Shown here piece by piece: positions 1-10,587 of a DNA stretch of 64,000 bases (its first letter is position 1; each line of letters begins with the position of its first letter). Position numbers and translations under genes: made by a program. Source of the DNA: Luidia sarsii. Its lineage: Eukaryota; Echinodermata; Asteroidea; Paxillosida; Luidiidae. Where the stretch lies: NCBI GenBank assembly GCA_949987565.1, contig OX465107.1, forward strand, positions 18,697,607 to 18,761,606, in the 5' to 3' direction. Under the pieces are notes generated by a model. It was given only the letters and a program-made list of their open reading frames with translations, made no database searches and had not been told where the DNA came from.

Positions 1-600
1 TATCCCACCACTGCCACAAGTTGTAACATTTGGATTGGTGCTAGGCTGTCTGAGTCCTAGGTCCTGTGTTACTCGATTGGGTGGCTCAAATATCCCACCA
101 CTGCCACCAGTTGTAACATTTGGATTGGTGCTAGGCTGTCTGAGTCCTAGGTCCTGTGTTACTCGGTAGGGTGGCACAAATATCCCACCACTGCCACCAG
201 TTGTGACATTTGGATTGGTGCTAGGCTGTCTGAGTCCTAGGTCCTGTGTTACTCGGTAGGGTGGCACAAATATCCCACCACTGCCACCAGCTGTGACATT
301 TGGATTGGTGCTAGGCTGTCTGAGTCCTAGGTCCTGTGTTACTCGGTTGGGTGGCACAAATATCCCACCACTGCCACCAGTTGTGACATTTGGATTGGTG
401 CTAGGCTGTCTGAGTCCTAGGTCCTGTGTTACTCGGTTGGGTGGCACAAATATCCCACCACTGCCACCAGTTGTGACATTTGGATTGGTGTTAGGCTGTC
501 TGAGTCCTAGGTCTTGTGTTACTCGGTAGGGTGGCACAACTATCCCACCACTGCCACCAGCTGTGACATTTGGATTGGTACTAGGCTGTCTGAGTCCTAG
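1..600. repeat. 90-bp minisatellite in an aminopeptidase intron
   Basis: Six full copies and one partial copy of a 90-bp unit begin at 1, 91, 181, 271, 361, 451 and 541. Each starts TATCCCACCACTGCCAC and the copies differ by only a few bases. Because 90 is a multiple of three, a 30-residue peptide repeat stays open on the plus strand, but there is no sign that it is coding. The array lies upstream of the first aminopeptidase exon in the window and is therefore presumably intronic. Confidence 0.95.
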
Positions 601-1295
601 CTGGACAAATGGGGGAACTCTACTGTGTGAAGGGTGACCATAGACAAATGCACTACAAAATTGGCGATTACCCTTGCAGTCCAGCACGTTTTCATGACGA
701 AGAGCACTTGTACTTTTCCACATGTACAAGTGTAGTCTAAGCACTCGGCCATGAGCATATTTACCAAAGTCCGTTCCCTACAAGAAGACCTCAAGCTCTT
801 TCATAACACCAGTCTGGTACTGTTGTTGATGTGGCCATGTGGAAATTGGCAGCACTCTTTGATCTGACGGGTGATGACGACTCCTGATAGGCACAGCTGT
901 GGGTGGATTTCAGGAGGGGGCATGCCATAGCATTTCACAGCATTCATCTTGGACTGAACAGCCTTTAGTGCAGCTAGTTTCTCGTGGGAGTACAAGGAGC
1001 TTAAGACTGGGTTGAATTACAAAATAAGCATGTTTTTAGTGTTGGCTTAAATTGTTTTTGTTTTTTTGCATATATTCTGAGAGCTTTTTGGATTCCTTGT
1101 ATTTTTTGGGGTTTCTGTCTCTGACAGGTTGGCCTGACGTTTCCATCCTATAGCAGGACCTTTCTCAAAGGCCTTTGAGAAAGGTCCTGCTAGGATTGCA
1201 ACATCAGGCCCACTAAATTTTGAGATTTGCATTCTGGTAATTTTAGTCCGTCAGTAAGCAGTTTGCCACATTTTTGTATGTATCACTCCCGACAG
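601..1295. other. Intron sequence with one palindromic repeat, no exon seen
   Basis: No coding exon was found here that would supply the aminopeptidase residues just upstream of the first visible exon. The stretch at about 1132-1210 is a copy of the dispersed palindrome family built on CTTTCTCAAAGG and its complement. It continues rightwards into the same family's flank, with TTTGAGATTTGCATT at about 1219. Confidence 0.7.
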
Positions 1296-4200
1296 GTTGC
1301 TGTGAAGACCCTTCCCTTCTACAAGGATTATTTTGACGTGGCCTATCCGCTGCCCAAGATTGACCTGATTGCCATCCCGGACTTTGCAGCCGGCGCCATG
1401 GAAAACTGGGGCCTGGTCACCTACAGGTAGTCTAGGAGAAACGTAGTCTAGGAGATAGTCTAGGAGATGGTCCATGCGATGAATCACACAGCGTTTGCTC
1501 GCTCGCTCCATACCCTTAAGACACGGTGGCACTTGAGGCAACTTGATCACTTGTCTTGGTCACATTTCTCTTGATACCCGTTTGGATGTCACGGGCATCT
1601 TGAAGCAAGTGTTTGGCTCCGGTTTCTTTGTTAATTCTCTGTCATTCACAAGCCAACAAACCTACTTATTCAGTGATGAGCCGCCCGTACTAGCGATACA
1701 CAACCTGTATTTTCAGGTTTCGACAGGCGGAGACGAAGCCTCTGTCCGAGCCTGGTCCATGGATTTGTGAAGGGCCCTAGACTGCATGTGGCCGGGGTAC
1801 ATATGGTGACTCATGTTGGGTTAACAGTCTGAATGAAGTACATACTGTAACATATAGCCACAGGCGCAGTTACAATCCCCTGTTTTACTGTGTCGCAAGG
1901 ACACATTGTATTAGCACTGACGTATTAAACACCGATGATCAGCGCCTACGGTAGTATTTTCTTGCAGGCTGATCCAGTTTTGCTTCGCCTCTTTCCCTCA
2001 GAGAAACAGCCCTCCTGGTTGATCCCAAGAACTCCTCAGCCTCGGCCAAGCAGTGGGTGGCACTAGTTGTTGGTAAGTTTTCTGCTCAGCTCCTTAAGAT
2101 CTTACCCTGGACAGACACACCCTTGTGGTCGATTTCATCAAGCTCATCGCTACTTCCGACCAATTGCAAGAAGATGATGTTCAGAACCCATATGGTCTAT
2201 AACAACTTACCATGTGTTCTCAATTGCTTATTGTAATAACCCACTAATAAGATCTAGCTTATTAATTTGTCCAAACTGCTTCTCCCTTTTTTTTTTGTCA
2301 TCAGCAGTAACCCTGGATTCATTTATCATTCATTCAGTTATCTGTCTATCTTTCACTGTCCTGTCCTTTTTGTCAAGGCATACCTGACTCAAGCTCCAGC
2401 TTAATAGGTCCTGCCTCTCGTCTGTGGCCTTATAATGTATGACCATGAATCACCTATAGTCACCTTTGTTTTATCTTATCACCTTAGTACACTGTTTTTC
2501 TACATTACAATGTCATGATGAAAAGTAAATGTGAAATAAAATGGGGGGAAAAAATAAAAAAAGATGCTTCGGAAGGTTTGGTGAAATCCAACCCACGTCA
2601 GACCACTGGCTTTCTGGGGGTATTTTTTGGGTCCATCGTCTCTCATGTATTCGTTTTGGATTTTTCTCTTTCCCCAACGTCACCCCCCCCTCCCCCTCAG
2701 GCCACGAGTTGGCCCACCAGTGGTTCGGCAACCTGGTCACCATGGAGTGGTGGACCCATCTGTGGCTGAACGAGGGCTTCGCCTCCTGGATCGAGTACCT
2801 GTGCGTGGACCACTGCTTCCCCGAGTACGACATCTGGACCCAGTTCATCACCACCGACTACACCCGGGCCCTGGGCCTGGATGCCCTGAAGAGCAGCCAC
2901 CCCATCGAGGTAGGCAGCGGCACCGGCCCTCTGAAAGACAAACTAAGAAACGAATCCCCCGGGGTCGCTTCGCCAAGCCTTACGCTCCATCTTCACTCAA
3001 CTTTCGATGGAGTCATCCGGGAAATATTGGTAGTGGATTGTCGCTGGGACCGTGGAGACGCTAGCTCGCTGCCGGCCAAAGTGGGGATTAACCTGCAGCG
3101 CAAGAGTGAAAAAAATTGAGAGCAGCCACTCCATCTTTCCCTGCATGGCTCTCCACTCACCACGGCGCTCAAGATCAGACTTGGGAGAGCTCTGCTCGTT
3201 TCCGTCCAGTCTGCCAGCGTGGCTGCCATTCACGCTTACAGTACATGTACATTATGTGCATTCTAGGATTGATCAGCCATCGCAGGACCCATCCTAACCT
3301 TCACTAGCGACGATCAGAGAGCAAAGAGACCTGTCGAACTCAAATTTTCACTCCTTCACCTGACACCTTCATGAGTGGTCATAGGTTTGGTGAGATTGAC
3401 CACTAGTCTGACATTGTCATGCCCAGTCCAGCCGCGTGATGACGCGTCACATTCCCAGTCCATCAGAGGCAAAGCATGGAGAGACGTCCCAATACAATCT
3501 TTACCTTTCCTTCCTCCTTGCTGATTGCTCTGATTATTTTGTTATTTTTTTTTCCAGGTTCCGGTGGGTCACCCGGACGAGGTGGATGAGATCTTTGATC
3601 TGATCTCCTACTCCAAGGGCAGCTCCATCATTCGCATGCTTCATGACTACATCGGCGATGGGGTAAGGCGCGCTGCGACCTACCGTATCCAGCTCTTTGA
3701 TCAAAATTTTGTCTTGCTTGGATTGAAATATCAGCTTTTTAAGTTTAAATTGAAAAATTAGCAAAAAAAATTTAACTGGATTGGGACTTACCAGTGGTCT
3801 TCCATGTGAGCTATCCTAAACTTGGACTTACAGTTTTCCCCAAAATCATAATTTTGTGGCGCATATGTTGGTGGTACGTATGTACGAATTTAGTGAAATG
3901 TTTTGTACAGAGCAACATACAGACAGTCATCTGGTTGACACATACACGTAAAAAAATCGTGAATTTGGGGAAAACTTTTAAGTCAATTGTTTTCGGCAAA
4001 TGGTGGTACCAGACCATGGATATTGCAATTGGTGGTCTAATTCAGGTTTAGGTTTTTTTTCAGCCATTACAGTGAAGGTATTTAAGTAAAAACTACCCAA
4101 CGGTTCTATTTTCTTTGCCATTTTCAAAAACGATTTTTCTTTGTGTGTGCTTGTGTTTGCTTGCCTGGTCTTGCCAGGCCTTCCGCAAGGGGATGAACAT

Positions 4201-7200
4201 CTACCTGAAGCGGTACATGTACTGCAACACCTTCACAGAGAATCTGTGGGAGGCCCTGGGCGAAGCCAGCGGCAAGTGCATCCAGGAGATGATGAGCACC
4301 TGGACTCTGCAGATGGGCTTCCCCGTGCTCCAGGTGGCCTCGTCCCAGGAGGGCACGGCCAGGGTCCTGACCATCTCCCAGAGCAAGTTCTGCGCCGACG
4401 GGCCCTTTGAAGGTGCGTGTGTGTCAGGAGAGCCACAGATATGGCTACCACAGTCAAAACCTGTCGTCCCTTCCCTCCCCTCCCTCCCTCCTCCCCGTCC
4501 CTCCCTCCTCCCTCTCCCAATCCCCCGGACTGAGGTTCCTCTCCCCTCTCACTGAGGTTACTCTCCCCTCTGCCTAAGGTTCCTCTCGCCTCTGATTAAG
4601 GTTCCTCTCCCCTCTGAGGTTCCTCTCCCCTCTGACTGAGGTTCCTCTCCCCTCTGCCTGTGGTTCCTCTCCCCTCTGCCTGTGGTTCCTCTCCCCTCTG
4701 CCTGTGGTTCCTCTCCCCTCTCACTGAGGTTCCTCTCCCCTCTCACTGAGGTTCCTCTCCCCTCTGCCTGAGGTTCCTCTCCCCTCTCACTGAGGTTACT
4801 CCCCTCTGCCTGAGGTTACTCCCCTCTGCCTGAGGTTTCTCTCCCCTCTGCCTGTGGTTCCTCTCCCCTCTCACTGAGGTTACTCCCCTCTGCCTGAGGT
4901 TCCTCTCCCTTCTGCCTGTGGTTCCTCTCCCCTCTCACTGAGGTTCCTCTCCCCTCTCACTGAGGTTCCTCTCCCCTCTCACTGAGGTTCCTCTCCCTTC
5001 TGCCTGAGGTTCCTCTCCCCTCTCACTGAGGTTCCTCTCCCCTCTGCCTGAGGTTCCTCTCCCTTCTGCCTGTGGTTCCTCTCCCCTCTCACTGAGGTTA
5101 CTCCCCTCTGCCTGAGGTTCCTCTCCCCTCTCACTGAGGTTACTCCCCTCTGCCTGAGGTTTCTCTCCCCTCTGCCTGTGGTTCCTCTCCCCTCTCACTG
5201 AGGTTCCTCTCCCCTCTGCCTGAGGTTCCTCTCCCCTCTCACTGAGGTTACTCCCCTCTCACTGAGGTTCCTCTCCCCTCTGCCTGTGGTTCCTCTCCCC
5301 TCTCACTGAGGTTCCTCTCCCCTCTGCCTGTGGTTCCTCTCCCCTCTCACTGAGGTTCCTCTCCCCTCTGCCTGAGGTTCCTCTCCCCTCTCACTGAGGT
5401 TACTCCCCTCTCACTGAGGTTCCTCTCCCCTCTGCCTGTGGTTCCTCTCCCCTCTCACTGAGGTTCCTCTCCCCTCTGCCTGTGGTTCCTCTCCCCTCTC
5501 ACTGAGGTTCCTCTCCCCTCTGCCTGAGTTTACTCTCCCCTCTGACTGAGGTTCCTCTACCCTCTCACTCAGGTTCCTCTCCCCTCTTATTAAGGTTCCT
5601 CTCCCCTCTGAGGTTCTTCTCCCCTCTGACTGAGGTTCCTCTCCCCTCTCCCCGAGGATGCTCTCACTCTTTCAATGTCCACGTCCCGCAGGCGATAGTC
5701 CCCAGTGGAAGGTGCCTGTCAACATCGCCACGGGAACTGCTCCGACCAAGACCGCCCTCAAGGTTCTTCTCCAGGAGCCCAGCATGAAGGTCACCCTGGA
5801 GAACGTGCAGAAGGACGAGTGGGTCAAGGTAAAGCGTCCGCGCTCAGATCTGTGAACCTCGGGCTTTACGAAGGCTACCCCTCTCAGTGTGCTCCTTCGC
5901 CATGCTCAGTTATTACTCTGGTATTACTAAAATGTTTTCAATTTCCAAAAGAGGGTTATTCTAAAAAATAAAAAAAAAACACTGTTAGCTGTTCAAATTT
6001 CACAGCCACTAAGGAAAACAATATATCAAACAAAAAATGAAGAAAAACTGACTGGGAACTTTTGAACAATTTGAAAAAATGGCAAAGAAAATTTGGACTG
6101 GACCAGGACTTGAACCCGAGACCTCTGGATTAACGTACCAGTGCTCTTCCACCAGAGCTATCCAGCCCTTAGTCATTACTCTGGTATTACTAAAAGGTTT
6201 TCAATTTCCAAAGATGGTTATTCTCAACAACAGCAACAACAAAACACCTGTTAGCTGTTCAACTTTCACAGCCACTCAAGGGGGGAAACAAATATAGGTT
6301 AAATGTGACACCCTGCATCCTTCTGCTTTCCCTCTCCCAGCTGAATCCGGGCACCATCGGCTTCTACCGCGTCCAGTACTCGGCCGAGATGCTGGATGGC
6401 CTCCTGCCCGCCATCCGCGACAGCTCCATGCCTCCCCGGGACAGGCTGGGCATTGAGAGTGACCTATTTGCCTTGGTAGGTGACGCATCCCATCTCCAGC
6501 CTTTTTGTAGTTCCTCCCATAAAGCTCTCTAAATAAACTAGAGTGCGCACTCATCGCGTGACGCGTGCCGACAGGGGGACTGCGACGCCATTACCAAAGA
6601 GGTGCAAATGCATGGATCTCTATGGGGCAAACTAATCCCAACTTTTACAAAAGAAAGTAGGACATTACAATTCGCCAATCCCTTGAGGTATTGATGGCTT
6701 TTCCTTTCATTACTAAAAACCATTTCTATAATATTTTAGTTTCCGCATTCACAACCTTTCGACTATATCTTTCGCCATTCATATTACGCGCGATTTCTAC
6801 TGACATCCGGGCACTTCGACATCCGTTGCCCTCTTTGGTAAGATGGCAGATGCGCGTCCATGTAGGCACATGTTCATACCGTGCGTTAATACGGGAGTGC
6901 GCACTCCAGTTTACTTATAGAGCTCAATGGTTCCTCCCCATCTCCTTCTTTTCCTTGGCCCTTAACCTTGAATGGCTATTGTAGCCCTTGTTTTCGGCAA
7001 ATCTAAATAAATTTTTAAAAAATCACACAAAATAAATTTGTATGTTTGGATGAAACTTGGCAGGCTAAGGCGGGCCAGGCCAGCACGGTGGATGTTCTGA
7101 AGGTGATGGAAGCCTTTGCCAACGAGACCAACTACACAGTCTGGATAGAGCTGGCCACCAACCTGGGCACCCTGGCCAAGCTCCTGACCCATACCGAGTT

Positions 7201-10200
7201 TGGCCATCTCCTCCGCGATTTCATCAAGACCCTCTTCAAGAACATTTACGACAAGCTGGGATGGAACCCCAAGGAGGGTGAAGGTATGGTCTTGAAGGTC
7301 TTTTTCTCTTTCTTTCATTTGTATCTATCCCATCCCATCCCATCCCGTCCCATCCCATCCCATCCTATGGCATCCCATCCCATCCCATCCCGTCCCATCC
7401 CATCCCATCCTATGGCATTCCATCCCATCCTATGGCATCCCATCCCATCCGATCCCGTCCCATCCCATCCTATGGCATCCCATCCCATCCTATGGCATCC
7501 CATCCTTTTCCATCCCATCCTTTCCCATCCTGTCCCATCCCATCCCATCCCGTCCCATCCCATCCCTGTCCATCTCATCCTGTCCCATCCCATCCCATCC
7601 CTTCCCATCCTATCCTTTCCCCATCCTATCCTGTCCCATCCCATTCTATCCTTTCTCATCCTATCCCATGCCATCCCATCCCATCCCTTCCCATCCTATC
7701 CTTTCCCCATCCTATCCTATCCCATCCCATTCTATCCTTTCTCATCCTATCCCATGCCATCCCATCCTATCCGTTCCCATCCCACCCCTTCTCACCCCTC
7801 CCCATCCCCTTCCATCCTGTCCTGTCCTGGGATGGTGATTCAGTGCTTGGCAGTATGTCCATTCTACACATGAGTGGATTTCACAAAGCCTCACCCTAAC
7901 CCATAGCGAGTCGTGACAGGCGGCACGGTCTCTGACCGCCTCTCTCCCCCCCTCCCTCCCTTGCGATGATGAGTAACGACGAGTTTTGATGACAACCGGC
8001 CTTAGGTCACCTGGACTCCATGCTGAGGGCCCTGACGGTGCGCGTGATGGGCCGCAACGGACACCCCCACACCATCCAGGAGGCCAGCGCTCGCTTCAAG
8101 GACCACTGCGCCGGCGGGCAGCAGATCCCGGCTGACCTGCGGGCCCCCACCTACCTGACTGTGCTGTCCCACGGCGACCAGGCCGTCTTTGAGGAGATGC
8201 TCAAGGTCAGTCAGGAAACGTTCCGTTCCCGAAATCCCTGAATCTTAAAAAAATTAACAGGGCCCTGACGTTTTCGATCCCAGCAGGACCTTTCTCAAAG
8301 TTATCAAATAATAAAAAAAAAAATAATCAAATAATCTCCCCTCCCTTGGTGTACTTCTGCATCCCACTCCCTTCCCTTTTGTCCTTCCTCTGTCGTGTGT
8401 GTCAGGGCTCTCCTTCCCCTGACTGTCTGTGTTTGTCCTTGTCACTTTGCCTTTGAGAATGGTGATAGTGGTGATGGCTGTGAGGCCGGTGATAGTGGTG
8501 ATGGAGTGGTGATGGTGGTGATGGTCGTGATAGTGATGGTGGTGATGAAAGAAGAATGACCAAAAACATTAAATCAAGCAAGACCCTAGGTCGGGCCCTC
8601 TCAGCGTTCCCAACATCTTCAACTCCTGACACCTCGTCGCAAGGGTGACCAAATTGTAATGATCCTTAGTTTCGGCAATTTTTTCCCCCTCTTTCTTCCG
8701 CAGCTTTACCGGGCACAAGACCTTCAGGAGGAGAAGGACCGCATCCTTAGGACCTTGGGCTCCATCAAGGATCCCGTTCTCATGCAGAAAGTTTTGGATT
8801 TTTCGCTGACCGTATGTCCCGACTTCCCTATCAGTGCAGTGCCTGGGTGGATTATTTGTTACTTCTTGCACAGTGCTTTTTGAATAATTGTTTTGTGATT
8901 TAGTTTGCGTACGAGCTTCTTCTTGCATTAAAAAAAAAAAAATGCTGCCGTTGCTGCTGTCCCTAGTTGTTGTCTTTCGTCGGAGGGTTAACAGGGGTCA
9001 CCATGGGGAGGTCAACAACTTGAGCCCCATGTACGAATGAATGATAGTGAACAGACTTCTCTGACATTTTAACTACTTGACCACCAAGCTGGTCGAGGTC
9101 GTGTGGCGGATTTGAATACTGTATAGTGGTGGGTACCGCGTTGCATCTAAAGATATAACACGATATTTGCATCGAGAAGAATGTAATTCAATGTGGGTTT
9201 TCCCTGCTTGATGCAATTCAGTGCTGGGCATTCAGTGCTTATTACGATGAATGAGCAGGGTAAACCCTCATTGCATTACAGTCTCCTTGGTGCAAACATC
9301 AAGTTATATCTATGCAGTAATCAGTTAGCAACATTTTTTAAAATTTTAAGGCTTTAAAGGCACAATACAACATTGGGAAGATCGGAAAACATCGATGTCC
9401 ACAGATTTCCTCCTAATTTACACAGTTTATAGATGGTCATGATAGAATCCTCATGTTGAAATCTTACGGTCTGGGATGCTGTACTTCTCGAGAAATCTTG
9501 AGTCATAAACTATTTCTTACTCTACAGAACGGTGCGAAAACCTTGACTTTTTTTGCCTTTTTCTACTTTCTCAGGTTACCATTTGAGCTAAAACCTTCGC
9601 AGGATTCCTTTTTTTGGAATGTTTAATAGTTTAACACACAAAGTGTGGCAATCTGTTGACTTTTACCAATGTTGTATAGGGCCTTTAATAATGAATGAAC
9701 GTTGACCCTGAGTCTGTCTTTGCCTCCTCAGTCAGGAGAACTAAAGCTGTTTTTTATTGTTTATTTTGTCTTCTAAATTTTGGACGGTCTTGCTGCAGGA
9801 TGAGGTGAGGGCCCAGGACACCGTCTTCGTGATCGGCGGTCTGACAGGGACCAAGCAGGGCCAGGAACTGGCCTGGCAGTTCCTGCAGGACAAGTGGGAG
9901 ACGCTCCTGTCGCGCTACTCTGGCGGCTTTCTCCTCTCCAGGCTGGTGCAGGTGAGTGTGCCATGCGCGGATTTGCGGCGACAAAAAAGAATAAATCAAG
10001 AATGACAATGAATAAATACCGGGTTGCTAATCGGAACAGCTTCTTCCCCCGTTCAGCCTCTCTCTGGAATTCCCTTCTTGGTTCACATTTTCCCCCCAGC
10101 CTACGATCTAGCCCTTTTTTCCTCAGTCCCTCTCTATCTCCTTCCTTCCGTAGCCCTTAACCTTGAGTTGCTTTATGGCCTTGTTTTGGGCGAATTTGCA

Positions 10201-10587
10201 TAAAAAGAAGTGCCTCTGGAGCCATTATCATCTGTGGCATCAGGAACCCATTCACAGACCCGGCTGTGCATGTTGGCCAGAAGACATGTTCATTTTAGAA
10301 TCCCTCCCCCTTCTCCCAGCCCTCAGGCAGGGCGTGGCTATTAAAACCAGAGTTTAACCTTGAATTGTTTTGATCACCCCCTCCCCCCCCCCCTGCAGTA
10401 CTGCACCGAAGGCTTTGCCTCGGAGGAGAGGGCCCAAGAGCTGGAGGCCTTTTTCAAGGACCACGAGGCGCCGTCCGCCGACCGGACGGTCAAGCAGTCG
10501 GTGGAGAGTGTGCGACTGAGCGCACGCTGGCTGGAACGGGACTCGGCCAAAATCCAGGCCTGGCTCAAGACCAAGTCGCAGCTCTAA
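1296..10587 (+). CDS. NPEPPS: Puromycin-sensitive aminopeptidase (M1 family), 3' twelve exons, 5' end off window
   Basis: Exons: 1296-1426, 2002-2072, 2701-2909, 3558-3662, 4178-4412, 5692-5828, 6341-6475, 7064-7283, 8006-8205, 8704-8811, 9799-9951 and 10399-10587 (TAA). All introns are GT/AG, the phases agree, and the sum is 1893 nt (630 residues plus stop). Human NPEPPS is about 920 residues, so roughly 290 N-terminal residues lie off the left edge. In fragment numbering the GAMEN exopeptidase motif is at 33-37, the zinc motif HELAH at 69-73 with the second Glu at 92 (HExxH-x18-E), and the transition-state Tyr of the SYSKG motif at 155. The remainder is the ERAP1_C-like helical domain. Known family role: cytosolic zinc exopeptidase that trims N-terminal residues from peptides. 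All visible catalytic residues are intact. The close match to vertebrate NPEPPS along its length makes the assignment secure. Confidence 0.96.
2002..2072 (+). CDS. NPEPPS: 71-nt internal exon of the aminopeptidase
   Basis: This short exon lies between a CCCTCAG acceptor and a GGTAAG donor. It completes an Arg codon split from the previous exon and ends one base into a Gly codon. It encodes [19 protein letters not shown] and a few more residues, bridging the GAMEN exon to the zinc-binding exon exactly as in vertebrate NPEPPS. Confidence 0.93.
2701..2909 (+). CDS. NPEPPS: Zinc-binding exon of the aminopeptidase
   Basis: The exon follows a long pyrimidine tract ending CCCCCTCAG at 2700 and stops before GTAGGC at 2910. 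It starts two bases into a Gly codon, carries [17 protein letters not shown] with the downstream LNEGFASW, and so holds all three zinc ligands and the catalytic Glu in one exon. Confidence 0.95.
4530..5665. repeat. 22-bp CT-rich minisatellite in an aminopeptidase intron
   Basis: More than 45 copies of GGTTCCTCTCCCCTCTGCCTG alternate with a variant carrying CTCACTGA in place of CTGCCTGA. Some copies are shortened (GGTTACTCCCC). The array fills most of the intron between exons 4178-4412 and 5692-5828. Frames open on the minus strand are repeat artefacts. Confidence 0.95.
5905..6290 (-). mobile_element. tRNA-like SINE flanked by a 100-bp direct repeat
   Basis: A tRNA-like core on the minus strand at about 6100-6175 has the B-box-like GGTTCAAGTCC and matches cores at 26069-26136 (plus) and 37745-37815 (minus). 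On each side lies a roughly 100-bp direct repeat beginning TTACTCTGGTATTACTAAAA (near 5911 and 6177). Both repeats end in GTTAGCTGTTCAA and then CACAGCCACT. The SINE assignment rests on the A/B-box-like core and repeated occurrence in the window. Confidence 0.6.
6510..6941. mobile_element. MITE with about 29-bp inverted termini and 11-12 bp flanking repeats
   Basis: The left end GCTCTCTAAATAAACTAG continues into GAGTGCGCACTC, and the right end is the inverted complement with about three mismatches over 29 bp. The element (6521-6929) is flanked by GTTCCTCCCAT on the left and GTTCCTCCCCAT on the right. A target duplication of this length fits Mutator-like elements (usually 8-11 bp), but no transposase is encoded. 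It sits inside an aminopeptidase intron next to a LINE 3' fragment. Confidence 0.65.
6930..7040 (+). mobile_element. LINE 3'-end fragment (family A)
   Basis: The stretch holds CCCTTAACCTTGAATGGCT followed by CCCTTGTTTTCGGCAAAT and an A/T-rich tail. The same 3' signature occurs at 10150-10205 (plus) and, inverted, at 17050-17115, where each copy adjoins a reverse-transcriptase C-terminal remnant. Only the 3' tail remains here. Confidence 0.6.
7320..7830. repeat. (ATCCC)n microsatellite with variants
   Basis: About 500 bp of imperfect CATCC pentamers with TATGG, TTTCC and TGTCC variants follow the donor of exon 7064-7283. Open frames reading HPIPS/SHPIP repeats exist on both strands and are artefacts of the pentamer. 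Confidence 0.95.
8455..8545. repeat. GGTGATGGT-type microsatellite
   Basis: Imperfect GGTGATAGT and GGTGATGGT trinucleotide-based repeats lie in the intron between exons 8006-8205 and 8704-8811. A partial copy of the palindrome family (CAGCAGGACCTTTCTCAAAG) lies just upstream at 8281-8300. Confidence 0.8.
8990..9180 (-). mobile_element. tRNA-like SINE fragment, second type
   Basis: Read on the minus strand, 9065-9110 gives ATTCAAATCCGCC followed upstream by GCTTGGTGGTCAAGTAGTTAA, which resembles a B box and an A-box-side tRNA fold. A similar core with the perfect B box GGTTCGAATCCC lies on the minus strand at about 46165-46245. It looks like a degenerate SINE rather than a functional tRNA gene. 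Confidence 0.45.
9354..9688. mobile_element. TTAA-flanked MITE, 335 bp
   Basis: TTAA followed by AGGCACAATACAACATTGG opens the element, and CCAATGTTGTATAGGGCCT followed by TTAA closes it. This gives about 19-bp inverted termini and a TTAA duplication, as made by Kolobok and piggyBac transposases. No ORF is present. An internal segment (about 9441-9506) recurs inverted near 60235-60305. Confidence 0.65.
9990..10215 (+). mobile_element. LINE 3' fragment with reverse-transcriptase C-terminus (family A)
   Basis: Translation just after the donor of exon 9799-9951 gives [20 protein letters not shown], the typical extreme C-terminus of non-LTR retrotransposon polymerases (S-x-x-LWNSLP). The shared 3' signature CCCTTAACCTTGAG, then TTGTTTTGGGCGAATTTGCA and a short A-rich tail, follows. 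The copy is 5'-truncated to about 200 bp and lies in the last aminopeptidase intron. Confidence 0.75.

Noticed and set aside
1..600. CRISPR-like regular array
   Set aside because: The units are contiguous, similar 90-bp tandem repeats with no unique spacers, in a eukaryotic intron.
4115..4555. Stand-alone 146-codon ORF with a signal-like start
   Set aside because: Its core is the aminopeptidase exon 4178-4412; the leading residues are intron sequence.
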